Of a stretch of 64,000 nucleotides of DNA, positions 53,097 through 61,647 are shown in pieces. The notes below the pieces were generated by a model that was not told the DNA's origin, ran no database searches, and saw only the letters and a program-made list of their open reading frames with translations. The DNA lies in NCBI RefSeq assembly GCF_023715145.1, contig NZ_JAMBNP010000017.1, positions 28,459-92,458 on the forward strand, read 5' to 3'. The first letter of the stretch is position 1, and every line of letters begins with the position of its first letter. The DNA comes from Paenibacillus glycanilyticus. GTDB lineage: Bacteria; Bacillota; Bacilli; Paenibacillales; Paenibacillaceae. Made by a program: the position numbers and the translations under genes.

Positions 53097-53146
53097 ACCG
53101 TCAAAGCCATATATTTGCTATATAAGCATATTGGGGGGTGTGAGAG

Positions 53147-54247
53147 ATGGAGATTTTGCTCACTGCCTTGCTCGTATTCGCCTTAGGGATGGGTTTTGTG
53201 TTGTTTCGAAGAAATACGGTGCCCGTAAGCCGCGATGGTCCGTTTCAGGAGAGAAGGCTGTCGGTCATTATTCCGGCCCGCAACGAGGAAAACAATCTGC
53301 CTTATCTGCTAGGCTCCCTCGAGACCCAGTCGCATAAACCGTACGAGGTTATTGTGGTGGACGATCATTCGGAGGACCGCACGAGAGCGGTTGCGGAAGG
53401 CTATGGCGTAAAGGTAATCGCCAATCCGGATCTCCCGTCAGGATGGACAGGCAAGAACTGGGCGGTATGGAACGGCTACCTGCAGGCCGGCGGTGATCTG
53501 ATTATGTTTCTGGATGCCGATGTCCGCCTTGCGCCGGATGCGCTGCGCTCCTTGCTGACGGCAAGAGAGAAGGAAGGCGGGGTTATATCGGTTGTCCCTT
53601 ATCATGTGGCGGAGAAGCTTTATGAGCGCCTGGCGCTTATCCCGAACCTGTTAGGCTTATTTGCCTTCACGTCCCCGATGGAGCGGACAAACCCGGATAA
53701 AGGCTTATACGGCTCCTGCATCCTGACGACCAGAGAGGATTATGAGCAGGCGAAGGGCCACGAGAGCGTTCGGGGCGAAGTGCTCGATGATCTGAATCTG
53801 GGAGCGCGGTTTATGGAGTCCGGTGTGAAAATAACCAACTATATCGGGCGGGGCATGGTCTCCTTCCGCATGTATCCCGGGGGAATCAAGAGCGAGATTC
53901 AAGGCTTCAGCAAAGGAGCGGTGCTTAGCACAAGCAAGCTCAATATTCGTACAACGCTGCTTGTTGCCGTCTGGCTCATCGGATTAATTGCGGCGGAAGC
54001 GGCCCCTTTTGCCATCGGAACCCCGGTTTTGCTGCCTCTTGCCATCGGCTATGTGCTGTACACGCTGCAGATTTATTACTTGGTCCGCTATACGGGGCGA
54101 TTCGGGATCTGGCTTCCCGCCGTTCATCTATTAAGTACGGTCTTCTTCTTGTACATTATGCTTTATTCCGTGTATCAAGTTGTCGTTCTGCGGAAGGTAG
54201 CCTGGAAGGGCAGAAGCATCGAGGTAGGGAGGCGGGGCAATCCATGA
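53147..54247 (+). CDS. GT2 glycosyltransferase (CrtQ-like)
   Basis: A 366-residue membrane-associated family 2 glycosyltransferase. N-terminal helix, then the GT-A domain with SVIIPARNEENNLP, VVDDHSEDRT, DxD motif FLDADVRL and acidic catalytic motif EVLDDLNLGAR, followed by two or three C-terminal helices. Closest remembered relative is 4,4'-diaponeurosporenoate glycosyltransferase of the staphyloxanthin pathway, but no carotenoid genes are visible. The stop overlaps the acyltransferase start by four bases, pointing to a glycolipid made by sequential glycosylation and acylation. Confidence 0.85.
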   Translation: MEILLTALLVFALGMGFVLFRRNTVPVSRDGPFQERRLSVIIPARNEENNLPYLLGSLETQSHKPYEVIVVDDHSEDRTRAVAEGYGVKVIANPDLPSGWTGKNWAVWNGYLQAGGDLIMFLDADVRLAPDALRSLLTAREKEGGVISVVPYHVAEKLYERLALIPNLLGLFAFTSPMERTNPDKGLYGSCILTTREDYEQAKGHESVRGEVLDDLNLGARFMESGVKITNYIGRGMVSFRMYPGGIKSEIQGFSKGAVLSTSKLNIRTTLLVAVWLIGLIAAEAAPFAIGTPVLLPLAIGYVLYTLQIYYLVRYTGRFGIWLPAVHLLSTVFFLYIMLYSVYQVVVLRKVAWKGRSIEVGRRGNP

Positions 54248-54846
54248 TCGTAGTATGGACAGCGGCGGCGTTTCTTGCGGGATCCCTGATGTTCTCGTAT
54301 TGGATCGGAAGGTTGAAGCGGCTTAATCTGAAAACGTACGGCGACGGCAATCCGGGAGCCATAAATTTATGGAAAGCAGCGGGGTACGGCTACGGTATCG
54401 CCGGTATCTCATTGGATTTTCTGAAAGGCTACCTGCCGATGCTCTGGCTGCACCATAGCGGTGTGGTCACGGGATATTGGCTTGTTCTGCCCGCGGCGGC
54501 GGCTATTCTCGGCCACATCTGCTCTCCGTTTACGGGCTGGAAGGGCGGCAAAGCAATTGCTGTGACCTTTGGCGTCTGGAGCGGCTTGACCGGCTTTTCG
54601 GCAACACTTGCGTATGCGGTTATCCTGGCGGTATTGCTGCTCGCGTCAAGGCGATTGGAGAAGGGGAGCCCAACCTCTTCGGAGTCGGATGCGTTCCATG
54701 TGGTGCTGGGGATGCTGATGTTAACCATCTACCTGGTACTGGACAATTACGACTGGTCTTACGTGCTCCTGGGCATTGTCAACTTTCTGCTCCTCGCCTA
54801 CTCGCATCGGAAGGAACTGTTGGGGGTTAAGGGGATAAATAGTTAA
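54244..54846 (+). CDS. PlsY-like acyltransferase
   Basis: A 200-residue polytopic protein of the PlsY family, which acylates glycerol-3-phosphate from acyl-phosphate. The three family motifs are recognisable but altered: GDGNPGAINLWK (usual GSGNPGATN), GHICSPFTGWKGGKAIAV (usual GHxxPxFxxFKGGKG) and a third near VVLGMLML. Its coupling to a CrtQ-like glycosyltransferase suggests a paralogue using a sugar lipid rather than the housekeeping PlsY. Confidence 0.85.
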   Translation: MIVVWTAAAFLAGSLMFSYWIGRLKRLNLKTYGDGNPGAINLWKAAGYGYGIAGISLDFLKGYLPMLWLHHSGVVTGYWLVLPAAAAILGHICSPFTGWKGGKAIAVTFGVWSGLTGFSATLAYAVILAVLLLASRRLEKGSPTSSESDAFHVVLGMLMLTIYLVLDNYDWSYVLLGIVNFLLLAYSHRKELLGVKGINS

Positions 54847-54858
54847 CGGTGTAAAATG

Positions 54859-54894
54859 AAAATCCCTTCTGCAATCTGCAGAAGGGATTTTGGT
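54859..54894. terminator. Bidirectional terminator
   Basis: AAAATCCCTTCTGCA (54859-54873) pairs perfectly with TGCAGAAGGGATTTT (54877-54891), between the convergent acyltransferase and BNR lipoprotein genes. Confidence 0.88.
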
Positions 54895-54910
54895 GCGCCG
54901 GAAATTTTCC

Positions 54911-56212
54911 TTAACGGGCCTGCGGTTTCTTGAAGGTATAGACCTTATGCCAGGTCTTGCCTCCGTCCGCGGTAGTGTTCAGCACGGCTGCATTTGCCGC
55001 GTCCGTCGAGATGAACCAGATATGCTTCGCGTCGGAAGCGCCAATAAATTGCGTGCCGTAGCCGGTGAATTGGGCTTTGCCGATCGTCCAGTGCTTGCCG
55101 CCGTCCGTCGTTTGCATGATCGTGTTTGCTTTGTCGCAGGCTTGACATTGTCCGCCCATAATCGCGGTTTGCGGGTTAACGACATACAAGGCGCCGGGAC
55201 TTGAGCTGGCCAAGCCTTTTGGAACCATTGGATCCTTCATGGTGAAGCCCGGTGCGGGGCCGGAGCCTGCGCCGTTCTTCACAATGGCGGGAAGCCAGGT
55301 TTTGCCTCCGTTTGTTGTGTGAAACAGCGAGTAGGAGGTTTGCGACATACCGGAGTCGCCAATGAGCTCAATCCAGGCATCGCTTGCTGCTGTCGAGCGG
55401 ATGATGACGTTGGTAGGCGCCTCTTCCGATTTGCGGGTCATAGCCGTATTCCATGTTTTACCGCCGTTTGCCGTATGCATGAAGAGAATATGGCCGTTCA
55501 CGTATTGTACCGCCCAGCCGTTGCTTGCGTCATGGAAGTACACTTCGCCAATCGCTTTGCCCGGTGTCTGCAGCGTAGTCCAGGATTTGCCGCCGTTCTT
55601 CGTTACCGCGTCGCCGCTAAACGCTGTATTGTCATTCGTGAAGTGGAGGAAGCCGTGGTTAGGAACGGTTCCGGCTTTCGTCCAAGACTTGCCGCCATTC
55701 GTGGATTGAATAAGAATCAGTTCTTTTGCTTTACTGTCGCCAATCGTTGCCCATACCTTTGTGCTGCTTAACGCAAAAATCTGATTAATCGGCTTGCTGC
55801 CGGAATATTGAAGCTTCCAGTGAGCGCCGCCGTCATCCGTTCTTGCAATCTGGCCGTTGCCGGCAATCCAGCCGGTCTTCGAATCGGCAAGACGCAGCGC
55901 GGTAATGTTGCCGATCTGCGAGACTTGCTCACTTGTGCTGATTGGAGTCGGATTCGAAGAAGTGCCGCTTCCCGCGTTGCTCGGCTGCTGCGATGCGTCA
56001 TCCTCGTCTGGTTCTGTGCTAGGCGCGTTGGTACCTGCGTTATTGGAATCCGTAGAGGAGTTAGAGTTGGGGGAAGAGCTGTTCCCGGTTTCTGCTGCCG
56101 GCGTATTTCCTGCATCGTTCGTATTCTCTGGGTTATTTGCTTTTGAACATCCTGCAAGGAGCAGGGTCATGCTGATCGTCACCAGAAGAATAAGGGTGCT
56201 GATTTTTTTCAT
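54911..56212 (-). CDS. BNR/Ycf48-like beta-propeller lipoprotein
   Basis: A 433-residue lipoprotein: signal peptide and lipobox Cys (MTLLLAGCSK), a long Asn/Ser/Asp-rich linker (about 25-85), then repeated Asp-box motifs of the form S-x-NGGKxW (STNGGKSW, TANGGKTW, TTNGGKTW, TTDGGKHW, TADGGKTW), as in sialidase BNR repeats and Ycf48/HCF136 propellers. It would sit outside the membrane on a flexible tether. No glycosidase residues are evident, so it is probably a binding or assembly protein. ATG 56212 is the start; the frame to 56365 is upstream read-through. Confidence 0.85.
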   Translation of the reverse strand: MKKISTLILLVTISMTLLLAGCSKANNPENTNDAGNTPAAETGNSSSPNSNSSTDSNNAGTNAPSTEPDEDDASQQPSNAGSGTSSNPTPISTSEQVSQIGNITALRLADSKTGWIAGNGQIARTDDGGAHWKLQYSGSKPINQIFALSSTKVWATIGDSKAKELILIQSTNGGKSWTKAGTVPNHGFLHFTNDNTAFSGDAVTKNGGKSWTTLQTPGKAIGEVYFHDASNGWAVQYVNGHILFMHTANGGKTWNTAMTRKSEEAPTNVIIRSTAASDAWIELIGDSGMSQTSYSLFHTTNGGKTWLPAIVKNGAGSGPAPGFTMKDPMVPKGLASSSPGALYVVNPQTAIMGGQCQACDKANTIMQTTDGGKHWTIGKAQFTGYGTQFIGASDAKHIWFISTDAANAAVLNTTADGGKTWHKVYTFKKPQAR

Positions 56213-56310
56213 GATGTTCACCGCCTGTTTTTTTATAAATAGCTTAACCTTCTTCCCCTTAGACGAACCATGCTTCAACAGGGTTGCAGGAAATTTTAGT
56301 GATAAAATAA

Positions 56311-57021
56311 TTTGGTCTTTCGGTAGGAGAAATTCGACATGACGGTACCGCCGTGCATGTGCCAACCCGGATTACGCAGGAGGACGGTCATTACTTCGCC
56401 CAAATCAACAGCTTGACCAACAGCGTGTATGCGGTCGTATGGCATTCCAAAACCTTTGCCGACGCGGCTAACCACTGGGCAAAAACCGACATTAACGATC
56501 TGGCATCCCGTATGGTGATCCAAGGCGTATCAGCCGAACGTTTTGCGCCGGACCGCTCCGTCACTCGTGCCGAATTTACGGCCATTCTGCTTCGCGCGCT
56601 AGGTATTCACGCTGCGAAGGATGATGCCAAAGTAGCCTTCAATGATGTTCGGGCAGCCGACTGGTACCGTGATTCGGTCGTTAACGCCGTATCTTACGGC
56701 CTCATTACGGGATATTCGGACGGAAGCTTCCGCCCGAACGCCTCGATATCCCGCGAAGAAGCTATTGTTATGATCAACCGGGCATCGGCAATGACAAGCC
56801 TGGCGCAGGCTTCGGCAAGCGAGACCGCGGGCTTAATCAGCCAGTTCCGCGATAAGGCTAGCATTGACGGCTGGGCTCAAGCGGCTGTAGCATCCGGAGC
56901 GAAGCAAGGCATTGTAAAAGGAACAAACGGCAAGCTTCTGCCGAAGCAGCCGATTACCCGCGCAGAATCGGCCGTTATGATAAAGCGTATGCTGGTCGCG
57001 GCCGGACTTATTAATTCATAA
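56311..57021 (+). pseudogene. C-terminal fragment of a giant SLH surface protein
   Basis: The frame opens only at 56311 after a stop and reads GEIRHDGTAVHVPTRITQED, HYFAQINSLTNSVYAVVWH, then three SLH repeats (TFADAANHWAKTDINDLASR; FNDVRAADWYRDSVVNAV; ISQFRDKASIDGWAQAAV). That is exactly how very large Paenibacillus SLH cell-surface proteins end, but the thousands of upstream residues and signal peptide are missing. No Shine-Dalgarno site precedes the possible GTG 56353. Without a signal peptide the fragment could not reach the wall, so I call it a remnant. Confidence 0.7.
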
Positions 57022-57034
57022 GCAAGGCAGACGC

Positions 57035-57072
57035 AAAAAAGGCTATCCTCCAGAGAAGGATAGCCTTTTTTG
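57035..57072. terminator. Bidirectional terminator
   Basis: AAAAAAGGCTATCCT pairs with AGGATAGCCTTTTTT, between the SLH remnant and the AraC-type gene. Confidence 0.88.
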
Positions 57073-57085
57073 TGCTTAGAACAAT

Positions 57086-57991
57086 TTAAGCCTTTTTCTT
57101 GATCGGGATATAGATGTCCATCTGGTTTTCGGCAAGCTCATGATTGCTGCGCTCATCATACAGCTCGAACTCCGGTTTGCCGGCATGCTCGTAGCCGGAG
57201 TGAGGGAACCACTCCCCGAAGATCGTCATCCAAGTGCTTTGGATGGAGGAGGAGAACTGCTCGCGAGGAACCTTTGGCGTGGTGAACACAGCATACTCCG
57301 CGGCGTCAAACTCGCAGCAGACGAGGCCTTCGCCTTCTACGCCCTCGAAGCTTTCGGCCTCCATGCCGATCAGATAAGAGAAGCTGTCCGAGCCCATATC
57401 GAAGTTATAGCAGATGCCAAGCTCGACGGGCGAGTCCTTGTGCACGCGGTTCGGGATGTTTTTGTACAGCTCTTTTTGAATATATTCCTGCCAAAAGGCC
57501 GGGATCTCTTTATGGTTGTCTCCGTTGGCTCTCGTGCGGATCTCGTAGCCGATTACTTTAAAGGCGGGCTTGGTTAAAATTTTGTAATCCATTCGTATTC
57601 CTCCTAAATAGGGATTGTACTTGCGCTGCAGCACATTCAGCTTGGAGTAGGCCGGAGGCTTGATTCCCCGCTTGCGGTAATCGCCCGGCGTCATATCGAA
57701 TATGCGCTTGAAGGCACGGGTGAAGGTCTCGTGATTCTGAAACCCGGTATCGAGAGCGATATCGATCAGCCTCGCATCCGAATAGGCCACCTGATAAGCG
57801 GATATCGCCAAACGACGTTTACGCACATATTCCATCACGGTCTCTCCTGCCATGGATTGAAAGACGCGGTGAAAATGAAAGTCCGAGAGCTTCGCAACCT
57901 GCGCCAGCCGCGATAAGGACAGCTCCTCGCCAATATGGGCTTCAATGTAATCAATCGTCTGTTGAATCTGCACCAGATAGTCCTGCTTCAC
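57086..57991 (-). CDS. AraC family regulator with GyrI-like effector domain
   Basis: A 301-residue regulator. The N-terminal double helix-turn-helix is AraC-type (LSLSRLAQVAKLSDFHFHRV, then IALDTGFQNHETFTRAFKRI, ending MTPGDYRKRG). From about residue 115 a GyrI-like/SOUL-type domain (MDYKILTKPAFKVIGYEIRT) provides a multidrug or small-ligand pocket, as in Rob and BltR/BmrR-like proteins. Targets are not evident; the nearest divergent neighbour is non-coding. Confidence 0.93.
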   Translation of the reverse strand: MKQDYLVQIQQTIDYIEAHIGEELSLSRLAQVAKLSDFHFHRVFQSMAGETVMEYVRKRRLAISAYQVAYSDARLIDIALDTGFQNHETFTRAFKRIFDMTPGDYRKRGIKPPAYSKLNVLQRKYNPYLGGIRMDYKILTKPAFKVIGYEIRTRANGDNHKEIPAFWQEYIQKELYKNIPNRVHKDSPVELGICYNFDMGSDSFSYLIGMEAESFEGVEGEGLVCCEFDAAEYAVFTTPKVPREQFSSSIQSTWMTIFGEWFPHSGYEHAGKPEFELYDERSNHELAENQMDIYIPIKKKA

Positions 57992-58071
57992 TCGGATGCT
58001 AACCTCCTTGATCTCGATGACCTCATTGTATACGAATGGATGATCGCATTCTTGATGATTCTTGCTTTATG

Positions 58072-58106
58072 AAAAAAGCAGCCCCCGGTTCGGAACCGGA
58101 GGCTGC
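58072..58106 (-). terminator. Intrinsic terminator of the aldo/keto reductase gene
   Basis: GCAGCC and CCGGTTC pair with GGAACCGG and GGCTGC, followed on the minus strand by TTTTTTC. Confidence 0.85.
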
Positions 58107-58121
58107 AGCTCTAAGATGCTC

Positions 58122-59042
58122 TTATGGCAAAATGTTGCCTGCCGCGCGGTAGATCGAATACCATTCTTCGCGGGTAAGCGTGATGTCGGCCGCTTTGACG
58201 CAGTCCTTCAGACGTTCGATGTTCATCGAACCGATAACCGGCTGCATCTTCGCAGGGTGACGGAGCAGCCATGCAATCGCGATGGTTGTGTTGCTCACAT
58301 CGTATTTGCCAGCTACTTCGTCAATCGCTTTGTTCAGCTCAGGGAACTTGTCGCTGCCGAGGAATACGCCTTCGAAGAAGCCGTATTGGAATGGCGACCA
58401 AGGCTGAATGGTAATATCGTTCAGGCGGCTGTAGTCCAGGATGCTGCCGTCGCGGTTGATCGCGGAGCTGTTCTCCATGTTGACGTTTATGCCGTTCGAG
58501 ATCATGTTTGCATTCGTGATGCTCAGCTGCAGCTGGTTTGCTACGATCGGTTGTTTAACCGATTTCTTGAGCAGCTCGATTTGCATCGGGTTCTGGTTCG
58601 ATACGCCGAAATGACGTACTTTGCCGGAGCTTTCCAGACGGTCGAAGGCTTCAGCCACTTCATCCGGCTCAACCAGCGCATCCGGACGGTGCAGCAGAAG
58701 GATGTCGAGGTAGTCGGTTTTGAGGCGCTTCAAGATCGCGTCCGTGGAAGCGAGGATATGCTCTTTCGAGAAGTCGAACATCACGCCAGGCTTAATCCCG
58801 CATTTGGATTGCAAAATAATGTTCTCGCGAACGCTGTCGTTCATATGAATCGCTTCGGCAAAGATTTCCTCGCATGTGCCCGCGCCGTAAATATCCGCAT
58901 GGTCGAAGAAGTTTGCTCCTTGCTCCAGAGCGGTTTGGACAAAACGCTCTGCCCCAGCTTTATCCAAGGAATTAATACGCATACAGCCAACCGCAACTAC
59001 CGGTACTTCGAGCGCCGTGCTTCCGAGTTTAATCGTTCTCAT
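58122..59042 (-). CDS. Aldo/keto reductase
   Basis: A 306-residue NADPH-dependent (beta/alpha)8 oxidoreductase. Catalytic tetrad is visible: Asp and Tyr in FFDHADIYGAG, Lys in LQSKCGIKPG and His in DILLLHRPDA. QPWSPFQYGFFEG and the NTTIAIAWLLRHPA cofactor region match the YdhF-like group. Substrate unknown; small aldehydes or ketones are typical. ATG 59042 follows GAGGAGGATTC. The leader carries a large dyad. Confidence 0.93.
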   Translation of the reverse strand: MRTIKLGSTALEVPVVAVGCMRINSLDKAGAERFVQTALEQGANFFDHADIYGAGTCEEIFAEAIHMNDSVRENIILQSKCGIKPGVMFDFSKEHILASTDAILKRLKTDYLDILLLHRPDALVEPDEVAEAFDRLESSGKVRHFGVSNQNPMQIELLKKSVKQPIVANQLQLSITNANMISNGINVNMENSSAINRDGSILDYSRLNDITIQPWSPFQYGFFEGVFLGSDKFPELNKAIDEVAGKYDVSNTTIAIAWLLRHPAKMQPVIGSMNIERLKDCVKAADITLTREEWYSIYRAAGNILP

Positions 59043-59059
59043 TGATGAATCCTCCTCAA

Positions 59060-59108
59060 ATGAATTATCACATAAATAGCGTAAAACTCGTTATTTATGA
59101 TGATTCAT
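59060..59108. promoter_or_regulatory. Long imperfect dyad upstream of the aldo/keto reductase gene
   Basis: Left arm 59060-59078 (ATGAATTATCA, CATAAATA) pairs with right arm 59092-59108 (TATTTATG, ATGATTCAT). It could be an operator or a leader hairpin. The rest of the 334-base gap to the next gene holds a smaller dyad (ACAGTT 59162-59167 with AACTGT 59175-59180) and the promoter at 59301. Confidence 0.5.
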
Positions 59109-59300
59109 GCTTCGTAAGCATCTTCTGCGTTTGCCGCCGATTCTTCAATCGGTTGCAAATGTACAGTTTATAGACAACTGTCCCGTGCATCCTACTCGAT
59201 TGTGACATAGTTGAGGGCTTGTTTCAAGGTACTGACTTAGGAAAGTTTGTTAAGTTTCTTTAGCCTTGGCGGACGGCTGTCCGATTAGGGAATGACTAAA

Positions 59301-59330
59301 TTGACGAATTGAAAAGGCGATAGCTACAAT
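59301..59330 (+). promoter_or_regulatory. Candidate sigma-A promoter for the patatin-like gene
   Basis: TTGACG (59301-59306), 18-base spacer, TACAAT (59325-59330), about 47 bases before the start codon. Confidence 0.6.
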
Positions 59331-59376
59331 GAGAGTAACGAATAGAGGCGCAGCCTCACCTAGGGAGGCAGAGAGC

Positions 59377-60240
59377 ATGAGCACGGCGGAGGCGATCGGA
59401 TTAATTCTGGAGGGCGGAGGCATGCGGGGCGTGTATACGGCCGGGGTGCTGGAATATTTTTCGGAGCATGATGTGTATTTCCCTTATATGATCGGGGTTT
59501 CGGCCGGAGCCTGCATGGGGGCGAGCTACCTGTCGAGACAGCTTGGACGCAACCGGACCGTCAATGTGGAATGGGTGAGCGATCCCAGATATATCTCCTG
59601 GACAAACTTATGGAAGAAGCGGCAGCTGTTTGGCATGGACTTCATCTTCGACGAAATTCCCAATAAGCATGTGCCCTTCGATTATGAGGCCTTCGCCGAT
59701 AGTCCCGAAGAGTTCGTCATTGGTACGACGGACTGCGAGACGGGGGAGACGGTCTACTATCGGAAGAGCGAACCGGACTTCGATCTGCTGCAGCTCCTTC
59801 GGGCTTCAAGCTCGCTGCCGTTTATCGCGCCGATCGTGGAATATAACGGCCGGAAGCTGCTGGACGGCGGAATCACCGACCCGATTCCGCTGCGGAAAGC
59901 GGAGAGCGACGGCTATAAGCGCAACATTCTCATCCTGACGAGGAATGAGGATTACCGGAAATCGGCGGGGCGGTTCGGCTGGCTTGTGCAGCGCGCGTAT
60001 CGCAAGTATCCGAAGCTCGTGGAGATGATGCTCGGGAGATATCGGCTCTATAACGAGACCTTGGATTACATAACCGAGCAGGAGAAGAACGGTGCGGTAT
60101 TCGTTATACGCCCCCAAGAGACGCTGGTGGTGGGCCGGATGGAGCGGGACCCGGCAAAGCTTGACGCCTTGTACAAGCAAGGTTATGAGGATGCGCGGCG
60201 GATGATGCCGCGGCTGCGGGAATGGATGGAAGGCGGATAG
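59377..60240 (+). CDS. Patatin-like phospholipase (YjjU/RssA-like)
   Basis: A 287-residue serine acyl hydrolase. Glycine-rich oxyanion loop LEGGGMRGVYTAG, nucleophile Ser 42 in GVSAGA and catalytic Asp 163 in LLDGGITDPIP form the patatin dyad. Cytoplasmic or membrane-peripheral; hydrolyses acyl esters of phospholipids or lysophospholipids in characterised relatives. ATG 59377 has GGGAGGCAGAG before it and fits the promoter; the frame from 59329 overlaps the -10. Confidence 0.93.
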   Translation: MSTAEAIGLILEGGGMRGVYTAGVLEYFSEHDVYFPYMIGVSAGACMGASYLSRQLGRNRTVNVEWVSDPRYISWTNLWKKRQLFGMDFIFDEIPNKHVPFDYEAFADSPEEFVIGTTDCETGETVYYRKSEPDFDLLQLLRASSSLPFIAPIVEYNGRKLLDGGITDPIPLRKAESDGYKRNILILTRNEDYRKSAGRFGWLVQRAYRKYPKLVEMMLGRYRLYNETLDYITEQEKNGAVFVIRPQETLVVGRMERDPAKLDALYKQGYEDARRMMPRLREWMEGG

Positions 60241-60302
60241 CCAAGGATTGCGGGCGGAGCCGGATTTATTTTATACTTGAGTAGTAAAGGGAGGCGGTAG
60301 GA

Positions 60303-60443
60303 ATGGCAAATCAATTTGCCGGATTACGAGTCGGCTTCATGCAGAGCCTGAATTAGGGGCGATACTTTGCATGGGGCGTACGGAAGGATGGTCGCCCGGC
60401 TATCGTTTCTAATAATGGGCTTTGCACCTTATTTGAGTGTTAG
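60303..60443 (+). other. Small reading frame with strong ribosome-binding site, interrupted by TAG
   Basis: ATG 60303 follows AAGGGAGGCGGTAGGA and encodes MANQFAGLRVGFMQSLN, then TAG at 60354. The same frame stays open for 28 more codons (GRYFAWGVRKDGRPAIV, then SNNGLCTLFEC) to a stop at 60441. Either a real 17-residue leader peptide or a 46-codon small gene broken by one nonsense change. No family recognised. Confidence 0.4.
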
Positions 60444-60476
60444 ACGATCAAATAAAAATAAGGGGCTGACAAAGCA

Positions 60477-61130
60477 ATGCGTACACCATTTATTAGAAAC
60501 CATCAATTGAATTTAATTAAGAAGCAAGTAGGACAGCTGCAGCAGGCATGCACGACGGTATCGGATCCGAAGGTCATTGAATCGGTTCGGTCAAACGCGC
60601 CTTTTAAAGTCATGGAAGCATTCCCGGGGGCAACGGAAGCCGAGCAGAAGCTGCTTGGAAGCTTTGCGTCATTAAATACGCCGAAGGAATTCCAGAGCTA
60701 TCTGCAGTCGCTCGAGGACGATATGCTGCCCTTCGAGAAGGTGGAGGAGAAGCAGCTGAAGAAGCTGTTCCCGAAGGTCAAGAAGCTGAAGGTTCCCGAT
60801 CTTGCAGCCATGGACCTGCGTTATGTAACCTATCTCGGTTGGACCGATATTGCCGCGAATAAAATGTTCCTGGTCTATCGTCTGAACGACCGGCTTGTAG
60901 GCGTAGAAGGCAGGTTCACGCCCGTGCAGAAGAAAAGCGTATGTTTTCTATGCAACCGGCATGAAGAAGTAGCCTTGTTCTCGGCGGTAACGAAGTCGAG
61001 GCCGGCAAATGCTTCACCGGACTACTATAAGGCAATCGGCAACTATATGTGCGTGAACAGCGAGACCTGTAACAAGAATATTACCAATGTGACGATGCTC
61101 GAGCGGTTTATTTCCGACATCGTTCTTTAA
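60477..61130 (+). CDS. FusB/FusC-type elongation factor G-binding protein
   Basis: A 217-residue protein of the FusB family, which binds EF-G, frees it from ribosomes stalled by fusidic acid and so confers resistance. An N-terminal helical bundle precedes the C-terminal zinc domain with four Cys (VCFLCNRHEE and YMCVNSETCNKNIT); KLFPKVKKLKVPDL and YVTYLGWTDI are diagnostic. Length matches FusB (about 213). Chromosomal copies exist in many Bacillales without proven resistance roles. ATG 60477 follows AAGGGGCTG. Possibly translated from the same transcript as the small frame at 60303. Confidence 0.92.
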   Translation: MRTPFIRNHQLNLIKKQVGQLQQACTTVSDPKVIESVRSNAPFKVMEAFPGATEAEQKLLGSFASLNTPKEFQSYLQSLEDDMLPFEKVEEKQLKKLFPKVKKLKVPDLAAMDLRYVTYLGWTDIAANKMFLVYRLNDRLVGVEGRFTPVQKKSVCFLCNRHEEVALFSAVTKSRPANASPDYYKAIGNYMCVNSETCNKNITNVTMLERFISDIVL

Positions 61131-61144
61131 TGGGATATAAAGAG

Positions 61145-61177
61145 AGCCCGCCAGAGATAGAGATGGCGGGCTTTTTG
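61145..61177. terminator. Terminator between the FusB-like and DUF4395 genes
   Basis: AGCCCGCCA (61145-61153) pairs with TGGCGGGCT (61164-61172), followed by TTTTTGC. Confidence 0.88.
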
Positions 61178-61185
61178 CTTTGTTT

Positions 61186-61647
61186 TTATGATGCGGCTTT
61201 GGCTTTCGCAGCCCGGCGGAGCCGGAATTGCTTGTATTGGAAGTACATGAAGCAGCCTAGGCAGAAGCCGCTTAAGGCAGCAATAACGGCAGCTGTCAGC
61301 ATGCCAAGGCTGATATAAGACAGCAGGGTGAGACCCAGGTAGTGGGAGGCAATGGTTACGACAAGGAACAGAATCGCGAGCAGATTGTTGAAGCGCAGCA
61401 GCTCGCGGGCTTCGGTCCGCTGGCTTACCGGCCAGATGGGCGAGAGCAGACGGACGAACATGTTATATTTTACTCCGTACGCACGACTGATTAATTGCAC
61501 GGCTAAGGGAAGGACAAGAATCCACCATTGCTGGGTAAGGACAGCTGCGATAACGCTCAGAAGAATGCCAAGCTGATTGCCGCGGACGCGGTGCAGAGGC
61601 ACTTCCTCCACGCATTCGTAACTTAAGTTGACGGCCGGCTGTGACAT
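61186..61647 (-). CDS. DUF4395 family membrane protein
   Basis: A 153-residue membrane protein with about four helices. VRGNQLGILLSVIAAVLTQQ opens the core and GFCLGCFMYFQY closes it; that Cys pair (CLGC) is the conserved end of DUF4395. Some relatives are fused to or neighbour thioredoxin-like or rhodanese proteins, hinting at thiol or sulfur chemistry, but no partner is here. Convergent with the FusB-like gene. Confidence 0.88.
   Translation of the reverse strand: MSQPAVNLSYECVEEVPLHRVRGNQLGILLSVIAAVLTQQWWILVLPLAVQLISRAYGVKYNMFVRLLSPIWPVSQRTEARELLRFNNLLAILFLVVTIASHYLGLTLLSYISLGMLTAAVIAALSGFCLGCFMYFQYKQFRLRRAAKAKAAS

Noticed and set aside
58062..59045. A 327-codon open frame opposite the aldo/keto reductase gene
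   Set aside because: It mirrors a gene with a complete catalytic tetrad, has no recognisable domain and no suitable ribosome-binding site.
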